Positions 1-4,997 of a DNA stretch of 9,441 bases are shown piece after piece. The position numbers and the translations under genes are program-made. Source of the stretch: an uncultured Lentisphaeria bacterium (GTDB lineage Bacteria > Verrucomicrobiota > Lentisphaeria > Victivallales > Victivallaceae); NCBI GenBank assembly GCA_903821255.1, contig CAIJKT010000168.1:1-9441 (forward strand). The letters run 5' to 3'. The notes beneath the pieces were generated by a model, which was not told the DNA's origin, made no database searches, and worked only from the letters and a program-made list of their open reading frames with translations. Position 1 is the stretch's first letter. Each line of letters opens with the position of its first letter.

Positions 1-134
1 AGACACGTTAGAGTCAAAGGGCATTTGAAAGTGTTCTGCCATCTGATGTTCGGGGTAATCGCTATCACCGTGAAACAGTTATTCAATATGTTGAATTGAA
101 GCAAGTTGAGCTGATTCGACAACGAGAATTTTGA
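1..134 (+). pseudogene. C-terminal remnant of a DDE-type transposase, probably frameshifted
   Basis: The window opens inside a reading frame that gives 32 residues (RHVRVKGHLKVFCHLMFGVI followed by AITVKQLFNMLN) and stops at 97-99. A basic stretch followed by a His-Leu-Met-hydrophobic helix is typical of the last segment of DDE transposases of the IS4/IS5/IS1182-like kind; this is pattern recognition, not a search. Just before the stop, one extra T near 95-97 would join the frame to the third frame, which continues as LKQVELIRQREF and stops at 132-134, a natural-looking transposase tail. I therefore read this as an element end with a 1-base deletion. The rest lies left of the window. The exact family is not determined, and no terminal inverted repeat could be paired because the left end is missing. 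Confidence 0.5.
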
Positions 135-186
135 CAATCCGGAAAGTCCGGAAATGGAGGGGGTACATTCAAAAATCAAGTTTTTG

Positions 187-210
187 GCGATTTTTTCGGA
201 AAAAAATCGC
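187..210. repeat. Perfect 10-bp hairpin (GCGATTTTTT / AAAAAATCGC)
   Basis: The arms at 187-196 and 201-210 are exact complements around a 4-base CGGA loop. It lies about 50 bp after the transposase end and is the first of three consecutive hairpins. The T6 and A6 runs lie inside the stem, so it is not a classical terminator with a trailing T-tract, although it could stop transcription or be part of the mobile element's end. Confidence 0.6.
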
Positions 211-216
211 ATCGGA

Positions 217-239
217 CGTGTCAAAATGGTTTTGACACG
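217..239. repeat. Perfect 10-bp hairpin (CGTGTCAAAA / TTTTGACACG)
   Basis: The arms at 217-226 and 230-239 are exact complements with a 3-base TGG loop. It starts 6 bp after the previous hairpin ends. The dyad GTGTCAAAA/TTTTGACAC could be an operator-like site or an end structure of the neighbouring mobile element. There is no direct evidence of function. Confidence 0.6.
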
Positions 240-265
240 CAAAGAAAAAGTTATTAACAGGCAAA

Positions 266-288
266 AGCCAATAGTTTTGAAATTGGCT
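266..288. repeat. 7-bp hairpin (AGCCAAT / ATTGGCT)
   Basis: The arms at 266-272 and 282-288 are exact complements with a 9-base AT-rich loop. It is the third dyad in about 100 bp behind the transposase remnant and weaker than the first two. Function is unknown. Confidence 0.4.
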
Positions 289-354
289 CAATTATCTATA
301 TATAGTAAAATTGTCAACCGGAACAGCGTAGATAAGTTCAAATAACGTTGTAAA

Positions 355-453
355 ATGAATTTCTTAACTCATTTTTTACAGGAAGACTGTAACCGCAAAA
401 TACACGAAACGCATGAAGGTAAGCCGCAGTTGATCAGCCTTACAATCGCATGA
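355..453 (+). CDS. Possible 32-codon small ORF
   Basis: The frame opens with ATG and encodes 32 residues starting MNFLTHFLQEDCNRKI. Its TGA overlaps the ATG of the following 96-codon ORF (ATGA, 4 bp), an arrangement seen in translationally coupled genes. Against it, no Shine-Dalgarno sequence precedes the ATG, the region is AT-rich and next to a decayed mobile element, and no family is recognised. It may be a remnant of a longer broken gene. Confidence 0.15.
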   Translation: MNFLTHFLQEDCNRKIHETHEGKPQLISLTIA

Positions 454-740
454 TAAAACTTGGCGCTAAAATTAAAAAACTGAAAAAGATTGAAATGATA
501 GAGATTCAGTCTCCTGACGCATATCCATTCTATACTTTGAAAATATTGACTTACAAGTCTAAAGTTATATCTTGCAGTTATCGCGTTATAATTAACACTA
601 ATTCCGTAATGGGTTCAACCCAAAGTGGTCCAGTATCATTTTCCATTGAGAAAAATCATTTCAACATGCCACTTCCTGAGAGTGAATTGAAAAAGCTTTT
701 AGGCAACCCAGATAAGATATCAACATATAGAACGCCATAA
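450..740 (+). CDS. Hypothetical 96-residue protein, unrecognised
   Basis: This is an ATG-to-TAA frame of 96 codons. The first 16 residues are very lysine-rich (MIKLGAKIKKLKKIEM), the middle is a mixed polar and beta-like sequence, and the C-terminus ends ESELKKLLGNPDKISTYRTP. There is no signal peptide, clear membrane helix or cysteine motif. The region has far lower GC than the operon from 1169 onward, so if real it probably arrived with the nearby mobile element. No good ribosome binding site precedes position 450; an internal ATG at 495 is an alternative start. No function can be given, and it may not be translated. Confidence 0.35.
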   Translation: MIKLGAKIKKLKKIEMIEIQSPDAYPFYTLKILTYKSKVISCSYRVIINTNSVMGSTQSGPVSFSIEKNHFNMPLPESELKKLLGNPDKISTYRTP

Positions 741-814
741 ATGATTTCGTAATTTTGCTGATTCATCTTTCTCCGGCTCCCATTCTTTCCGGCAACCTCT
801 TATTCTGCTTTAAT

Positions 815-868
815 TCTTCTGTATAAAAAAACATAAAACGTAATAATTGCAAATATTTATACAGAAGA
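815..868. repeat. 13-bp perfect inverted repeat, 28-bp spacer
   Basis: TCTTCTGTATAAA at 815-827 is the exact complement of TTTATACAGAAGA at 856-868. The spacer is A/T-rich. It lies in the gap between the hypothetical ORF and the methyltransferase gene, only 13 bp before a second strong inverted repeat. It may be a regulator-binding dyad, a transcript stem-loop, or the ends of a small non-autonomous element. There is no T-tract after it, so a simple terminator is unlikely. Confidence 0.6.
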
Positions 869-881
869 TAATAGATTGCAA

Positions 882-932
882 TATAAGGCTGATTTGAGCA
901 GAGCGGTCAGCCTGCCTGAAATCAGCCTTATA
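882..932. repeat. 14-bp perfect inverted repeat with competing internal pairing
   Basis: TATAAGGCTGATTT at 882-895 pairs exactly with AAATCAGCCTTATA at 919-932 across a 23-base GC-rich spacer. The spacer holds a second TCAGCCT at 907-913, which could pair with AGGCTGA at 886-892 instead of the copy at 922-928. Two mutually exclusive stems are therefore possible, as in attenuators or antiterminators. It ends about 235 bp before the first operon start codon. Regulatory function is inference; a mobile-element remnant is the alternative. Confidence 0.6.
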
Positions 933-990
933 CGCCATGCTATTCCAGTCGTAAAGCCGTAGATTCAGGTTGTTTGCACAGTTAATTCTA

Positions 991-1018
991 TTCATGGAGA
1001 ATGACGGTGGAATATAAT
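991..1018 (+). promoter_or_regulatory. Candidate sigma-70-type promoter before the operon
   Basis: A perfect TATAAT lies at 1013-1018. Upstream, with a 16-bp gap, is TTCATG (991-996), a poor match to TTGACA. If used, transcription would start near 1025 and give a leader of about 145 bases before the ATG at 1169. The region is AT-rich, so a chance match is quite possible. Confidence 0.25.
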
Positions 1019-1057
1019 GCTTTGCTGCTTAAAGATAAAATAGAGCAAAAATACAAT

Positions 1058-1082
1058 AAAAGACAGGAGGCGTCCTGCTTTT
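1058..1082 (+). promoter_or_regulatory. Leader hairpin upstream of the first operon gene
   Basis: CAGGA (1064-1068) pairs with TCCTG (1073-1077) around a GGCG loop. AAAAG (1058-1062) pairs with CTTTT (1078-1082), leaving a single bulged A. The resulting stem of about 10 bp ends in a short T-run and buries an AGGAGG sequence in stem and loop. It could be a weak terminator or attenuator, or a structure that hides a ribosome binding site. It sits about 90 bases before the chosen start at 1169. Confidence 0.3.
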
Positions 1083-1168
1083 ACGGAAGTTATGTTTTAT
1101 ATGATGATAAAATATTATTCTGCAATGCGAGTCAGGGATTAAATAATTTTAAAGAAGGGAAGGTTATT

Positions 1169-2071
1169 ATGTGTGAGTCATGCAAGGGAACGATTGTTGA
1201 GCAGGTGAAAAGCGGTAAAGTACTTGTGTCGGACGGCGCCTGGGGCACGTTTCTCCAGAAAAAAGGAATGCAGCCCGGCGAATGTCCGGAACTCTGGTGC
1301 GCGGAACATCGTGACGCCGTGCTCGACATTGCCAAATCCTACATCGAAGCCGGCGCGGATATGGTTGAAAGCGACAGTTTCGGCGGAACCTCCTTCAAAC
1401 TCGAACACTATGGCCTGGCCGACCGGGTTGTTGAACTCAATGAAGCGGCTGCGGACATTTCCAGAGAAGCCGCCGGCGACCATAATTTTGTAATAGCCTC
1501 CATCGGGCCGACCGGCAAAATGCTGCTGATGGGTGATGTTACCGAAGAAGAACTGTACAACTGTTTCAAGGAACAGGCGATTGCGCTGGAAAACGGCGGA
1601 GCCGACGCTGCCTGCATCGAAACCATGTCCGCGATTGATGAAGCCGTGCTGGCGGTCAGGGCCGTCAAGGAAAACACCATGCTTGAAGCCATCTGCACCT
1701 TCACTTTCGAAAAGACGGTTTCCGGCGAATACCGCACGATGATGGGCGTATCCCCGGCGGAAATGGTTAAAGCGCTGCTTGACGCCGGCGCGGATATTGT
1801 CGGAGCCAATTGCGGCAACGGCATGGAGCGCATGATTGAAATCGTCAGGGAAATCCGGGCTGCCGACGCGGACATTCCGATCCTGGTCCATGCGAACGCC
1901 GGATTGCCGAAAAACATCAACGGCGTTGACGTGTTCCCGGATACTCCCGAAGACATGGCCAGACTGGTTCCCGCGCTGGTCAAGGCGGGCGCCAATATCA
2001 TCGGCGGCTGCTGCGGCACCACTCCGGCCCACATCAAGGCGATCAAAGACGCGGTTTTAAAACTTAAATAA
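1169..2071 (+). CDS. Homocysteine S-methyltransferase-family protein (stand-alone, about 300 aa)
   Basis: Family members move a methyl group to homocysteine or a similar thiol, using a thiol-binding zinc in a TIM barrel, as in the N-terminal module of MetH, BHMT and corrinoid-dependent methyltransferases. Visible marks are the N-terminal DGAWGT motif, GANCGNG with Cys215, and GGCCGTTP with Cys281-Cys282, which form the classical three-cysteine zinc site. Length fits a single-domain enzyme; there is no attached B12, pterin-binding or activation domain. I chose the ATG at 1169 because GAAGGGAAGG (1154-1163) precedes it at 5-bp spacing and the family normally begins shortly before the DGAxG motif. 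The frame stays open upstream to 1001, but those 56 codons are AT-rich and unlike the rest. It is the first gene of the acs cluster, 145 bp before the MetE-like gene. The true methyl donor and acceptor are not shown by the sequence. Confidence 0.85.
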   Translation: MCESCKGTIVEQVKSGKVLVSDGAWGTFLQKKGMQPGECPELWCAEHRDAVLDIAKSYIEAGADMVESDSFGGTSFKLEHYGLADRVVELNEAAADISREAAGDHNFVIASIGPTGKMLLMGDVTEEELYNCFKEQAIALENGGADAACIETMSAIDEAVLAVRAVKENTMLEAICTFTFEKTVSGEYRTMMGVSPAEMVKALLDAGADIVGANCGNGMERMIEIVREIRAADADIPILVHANAGLPKNINGVDVFPDTPEDMARLVPALVKAGANIIGGCCGTTPAHIKAIKDAVLKLK

Positions 2072-2095
2072 TTTGAACACAGAAGTCAGCGTTTG

Positions 2096-2115
2096 ACTGC
2101 GGTGCCCGCAGTTTT
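2096..2115 (+). terminator. Weak terminator-like hairpin after the methyltransferase gene
   Basis: ACTGCGG (2096-2102) and CCGCAGT (2106-2112) form a perfect GC-rich 7-bp stem with a TGC loop, followed by TTTT (2112-2115) and then A. The T-tract is short, so it could be a partial terminator that lowers expression downstream, or an mRNA processing or stability stem inside the operon. The next 100 bp are AT-rich with repeated AGAAG words and no clear promoter. Confidence 0.4.
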
Positions 2116-2216
2116 ATCAAATAAGAAACTGTCAGATTTGAAAAGAGTTTCAAAAGAATTAAAGACAGAAGATAAAACAGAAGACAACTTATAAAAACAT
2201 ATAGAGGGAATAAAAA

Positions 2217-3287
2217 ATGGCAGATAAAGGTAAGTTTTTAAGCACGGCAATCGGCAGCATGCCTTTTGCAGACCCGGCTTATGCGGTAAATGTGTCCCTG
2301 ACCAAACTCGACTGTCCGATCTGGCCGCAGCTCTCCCATTTCGGCCTGCGCGAGCAGATGGAAATCCAGTATTCCGAAGGCATGCCCTGCGCGATCATTG
2401 ATGAAGTTAAGGGGCGGCTTTATTTTGACACTTCCGTTGATTATTCTGAAGCTTTTGCCGTGTTCTATGAAAACTACATGACGGCGATGGATGAAGATTC
2501 CGGCACCGGCGACTGTTCGGCAATGGCCATCAGCGAAAATTTCTCGCACGGCATTTACGCGCTGGAAAAAGCGCTGCATGCCAGGGGCGGGAAAATTCCG
2601 TGGGCGAAAGTCCAGACGACCGGGCCGTGCAGTTTCGCGCTGACCATTGTTGATGAAAACAAGCGTGCGCTGTGGTACAATGACGAGTTCCGCGATGTGG
2701 TCATCAAGGCGCTGGCGATGAAATGCCGCTGGCAGATTCAGAAATTCAAACAGTATGCCGACAACATCATCTGTTTCATCGACGAACCGATTCTTTCCGC
2801 GTTCGGCAGTTCCACCTACGTCTCGGTCAGCCGTGACGAAGTCGTGGCGGCTCTTCAGGAAACCATTGCGGCAGTTCATGCCGACGGCGCGCTGGCCGGC
2901 ATCCACTGCTGCGGCAACACCGAATGGAGCATTCTCATTGACGCCGGAGTGGATATTGTCAACTTCGACGCGTTCGGTTTCGGCGAAACCATTGCGATGT
3001 ATGCCGACAAGGTCAAGACTCATCTCACCAATGGCGGAATGCTGGCCTGGGGCGTGGTTCCCACCTCGACCGCTATCCGCGAGCAGACGGTTGATTCGCT
3101 GGAAGCGCAACTGGAAAAGGTGATGGACCACCTGGCCGCCACCGGCATTGACAAGGGCCTGATCACCCGTCAGGCGATCATTACGCCGTCCTGCGGAACC
3201 GGCTCCATGGCGGTTGAAGACGCTGAAAAAGTGTTCGAAACGGTCAGCCAGTTGTCGAAACGGATGAAAGCGAAATACGGATTCTGA
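2217..3287 (+). CDS. MetE-catalytic-domain-like / UROD-superfamily methyltransferase (356 aa)
   Basis: This resembles the catalytic half of cobalamin-independent methionine synthase and related UROD-fold methyltransferases, without the N-terminal half of full MetE. It has an N-terminal AIGSMPFADP segment, WPQLSHFGLREQ, TTGPCSFA, an IDEP motif (Asp189-Glu190-Pro191), HCCG (His230, Cys231, Cys232) and TPSCGTGS with Cys326. His-x-Cys plus a late Cys is the usual zinc-ligand pattern for activating a thiol such as homocysteine or CoM; here His230, Cys232 (or Cys231) and Cys326 fit. ATG 2217 has AGAGGGA at 2203-2209. In Dehalococcoides a core-only MetE has been reported to take methyl groups from the corrinoid iron-sulfur protein; location beside acsA/acsB makes a similar role attractive, but that is inference. 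A corrinoid-reductase or MtaA-like methyltransferase role is possible too. The family is fairly sure, the substrate is not. Confidence 0.75.
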   Translation: MADKGKFLSTAIGSMPFADPAYAVNVSLTKLDCPIWPQLSHFGLREQMEIQYSEGMPCAIIDEVKGRLYFDTSVDYSEAFAVFYENYMTAMDEDSGTGDCSAMAISENFSHGIYALEKALHARGGKIPWAKVQTTGPCSFALTIVDENKRALWYNDEFRDVVIKALAMKCRWQIQKFKQYADNIICFIDEPILSAFGSSTYVSVSRDEVVAALQETIAAVHADGALAGIHCCGNTEWSILIDAGVDIVNFDAFGFGETIAMYADKVKTHLTNGGMLAWGVVPTSTAIREQTVDSLEAQLEKVMDHLAATGIDKGLITRQAIITPSCGTGSMAVEDAEKVFETVSQLSKRMKAKYGF

Positions 3288-3313
3288 AAAACAATACCGG
3301 AGGCTGGTTTCGC

Positions 3314-3343
3314 ATGAGGCGGAGTCAGTCTCTCAACTTATAA
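3314..3343 (+). other. Possible 9-codon leader ORF before the first cooC
   Basis: An ATG at 3314 follows GGAGG (3299-3303) at 10-bp spacing and reads MRRSQSLNL before a TAA at 3341-3343. The stop falls 7 bases before the best-aligned start of the cooC gene (CTG 3351) and 13 before ATT 3357. Terminating ribosomes could help initiation at the non-standard start. It may also be meaningless, since such short frames are common by chance. Confidence 0.2.
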
Positions 3344-3350
3344 ACCGGGA

Positions 3351-4139
3351 CTGAAAATTAAAATCGCAATATCAGGCAAGGGCGGAGTAGGAAAATCCAC
3401 GGTGGCGGCAGTGCTGGCGTTAATGCTGGCAAAACGCGGCAGCCGGGTGCTGGCGCTGGATTGCGACCCCGACGCGAATCTGGCCGGAGCGCTTGGACTC
3501 AGCGCGGATGAGCAGGCTGGAATAGTGCCGATTTCCCGTCAGGTGGCTTTGATTGAAGAGCGTACCGGGGCGAAAGTCAAGCGCTACGGGCAGATGTTCA
3601 AGCTCAATCCGGAAGTCTCTGATATTGCGGACAACTATGCAATGCTGCACAAAGGCGTTGCGTTGCTGGTGCTGGGCGCGGTGGAAGACGGCGGCGGCGG
3701 CTGCGCGTGTCCGGAAAGCGTGCTGATCAAGGCGCTGGTTACGGATCTGATATTATACAAGGACGATGCGCTGATTATGGATATGGAGGCCGGCGTCGAA
3801 CATCTTGGCCGTGCCACCGCACGGGGCGTAAATGCCATGCTGGTGGTGGTTGAACCGGGCCAGAATTCCATTGAGTGCGCTCAGCGGATCATCAAAATGA
3901 CACAGCAGATCGGCATCAAAGATTTGCGCTTCATCGCCAATAAGGTTAAAGATGAGGCGGACGAGAAATTTATCCGGGAAGCGCTTGCCGGATATGATAT
4001 CCTGGAGTTTATTCCCTACTCGGAAGAGATTCGCAAGGCGGACCGGACCGGGCAGTCCGCGCTCGACGTGCTGCCCCCCGGAATTGCAGCCAGATTCGAG
4101 AATATCTTGAAACGCTTGAGCAATCCGCAATTAACATAA
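3351..4139 (+). CDS. cooC: CooC-type nickel-insertion ATPase (first copy), non-standard start
   Basis: This is a cytoplasmic MinD/SIMIBI-class ATPase that supports nickel insertion into CODH. Residues 8-17 (SGKGGVGKST) are a deviant Walker A with signature Lys10 and Lys15. DCDPDANL follows as the switch region, Cys118-Ala-Cys120 (CACPE) is the CxC metal site at the dimer interface, and DMEAGVEHLGR is the Walker B region. Length is about 262 residues, normal for CooC. The start is unusual: upstream of the P-loop there is no in-frame ATG, GTG or TTG back to the stop at 3315-3317. The first GTG (3402) would delete the P-loop. CTG 3351 gives a protein whose P-loop aligns exactly with the second copy; ATT 3357 has GGGA at better spacing and would give 260 residues. 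The gene is 17 bp ahead of the second cooC. Function is confident, exact start is not. Confidence 0.88.
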   Translation: MKIKIAISGKGGVGKSTVAAVLALMLAKRGSRVLALDCDPDANLAGALGLSADEQAGIVPISRQVALIEERTGAKVKRYGQMFKLNPEVSDIADNYAMLHKGVALLVLGAVEDGGGGCACPESVLIKALVTDLILYKDDALIMDMEAGVEHLGRATARGVNAMLVVVEPGQNSIECAQRIIKMTQQIGIKDLRFIANKVKDEADEKFIREALAGYDILEFIPYSEEIRKADRTGQSALDVLPPGIAARFENILKRLSNPQLT

Positions 4140-4156
4140 TAACAGGCAGGCATATA

Positions 4157-4936
4157 ATGAGTTATCTGATAGCAGTAAGCGGGAAGGGCGGCGTCGGCAA
4201 GACAACCTTGTCCGGGCTGATCGTTTCCCGGCTGATCGCCCGCAATTGCACCCCGGTGCTGGCGGTGGACGCAGACCCCAACATGTGTCTGGACAGCGTA
4301 CTGGGCGTGACGGTGACGTCCACGATCGGAGCGATTCGCGAGGAGGCAAAAGTTTTTGCCGCCAAAGGGATGGCTGCCGGAGTATCCAAGCAGGACTGGA
4401 TGGAATTTAAAATAGCTGAATGCCTGGTGGAGGCAGATGATTTTGATTTGATCGCCATGGGGCGCTCCGAAGGGGCAGGGTGCTACTGCTACGCCAATAA
4501 CGTGCTGAAAAACGCGATTGAGAAAGTTTCGAAAGTGTATCCTTACATCGTGCTGGACAATGAAGCCGGACTGGAAAATCTTTCCCGCCGGATCGTCCAG
4601 AGCGTTGATCTGCTGGTGATGGTGGCCGACCCCTCCAGCCGCGGCTTGCAGACTGTGGTGCGGCTGCACCAGATGACCGGCGAGATGAACATCAAATACG
4701 GCAGGCTGGCGATTATCGTCAACCGTCTCCGCCGCGATGAACTGCCGGAGCGCATGGAAGAGATCAGGGAAATTACGAAAGCTGATTTTGTGATCGGCAT
4801 GCCGGATTGCAGCGAACTGGCGGAGATTGCGGAAAAAGGCGGAAACATCATGAACGTATCGGCGGACAATAAAATAGTCAAGCTGGTGGATGAGCTGCTG
4901 GAGCAGGCGGGACTGCCCGGCCGGAAGCCGGTTTGA
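4157..4936 (+). CDS. cooC: CooC/AcsF-type nickel-insertion ATPase (second copy)
   Basis: This is a 259-residue MinD-like ATPase. It has a deviant Walker A at residues 8-17 (SGKGGVGKTT; Lys10, Lys15), a VDADPNMCLDSVLG switch region, a CxC pair Cys109-Tyr-Cys111 inside GRSEGAGCYCYANN, and a DNEAGLENLSRR Walker B region. It shares layout with the first copy but differs clearly at the metal site (GCYCYANN against GCACPES) and in the loop before it, so the two are not a recent duplication. Many acs operons carry one CooC for CODH and a relative called AcsF near acetyl-CoA synthase. This copy, next to acsA, may be the AcsF-like member, but the sequence does not prove which enzyme it serves. ATG 4157 has only a weak GGCAGG upstream and may be coupled to the previous gene, whose stop lies 17 bp before. 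A 61-bp gap with no clear promoter leads to acsA. Confidence 0.88.
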   Translation: MSYLIAVSGKGGVGKTTLSGLIVSRLIARNCTPVLAVDADPNMCLDSVLGVTVTSTIGAIREEAKVFAAKGMAAGVSKQDWMEFKIAECLVEADDFDLIAMGRSEGAGCYCYANNVLKNAIEKVSKVYPYIVLDNEAGLENLSRRIVQSVDLLVMVADPSSRGLQTVVRLHQMTGEMNIKYGRLAIIVNRLRRDELPERMEEIREITKADFVIGMPDCSELAEIAEKGGNIMNVSADNKIVKLVDELLEQAGLPGRKPV

Positions 4937-4984
4937 AATTTGAAAATGAAATACAATAAACTTTAACATATCAACGATAATTTT

Positions 4985-4991
4985 AAGGAGA
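4985..4991 (+). promoter_or_regulatory. Strong Shine-Dalgarno of acsA
   Basis: AAGGAGA lies 6 bp before the acsA ATG at 4998. It is the best ribosome binding site in the window, in keeping with an abundantly made enzyme, and it fixes the start. Confidence 0.7.
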
Positions 4992-4997
4992 TGATCC

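Noticed and set aside
154..345. A 63-codon + strand frame after the transposase remnant
   Set aside because: It runs straight through three hairpins, and its GGAGGGG lies after, not before, the ATG. It is probably non-coding.
810..995. A 61-codon minus-strand frame in the gap before the operon
   Set aside because: It is built from the two inverted repeats and has no ribosome site or family resemblance.
1001..1168. A longer start for the homocysteine methyltransferase at 1001
   Set aside because: The extra 56 codons are AT-rich, unlike the rest of the gene, and contain the leader hairpin. The ATG at 1169 has a better ribosome site and fits family length.
740..1168. A cobalamin or SAM riboswitch before the methyltransferase genes
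   Set aside because: I looked for conserved B12-box or SAM-box cores and saw none. The stems present do not match those folds.
1178..2032. A 284-codon minus-strand frame opposite the homocysteine methyltransferase
   Set aside because: It is antisense to a gene with intact catalytic motifs, has a low-complexity composition and no family signal.
3402..3404. GTG at 3402 as the start of the first cooC
   Set aside because: It would remove the Walker A motif, encoded in the same frame at 3372-3401, so it cannot be the start of a working ATPase.
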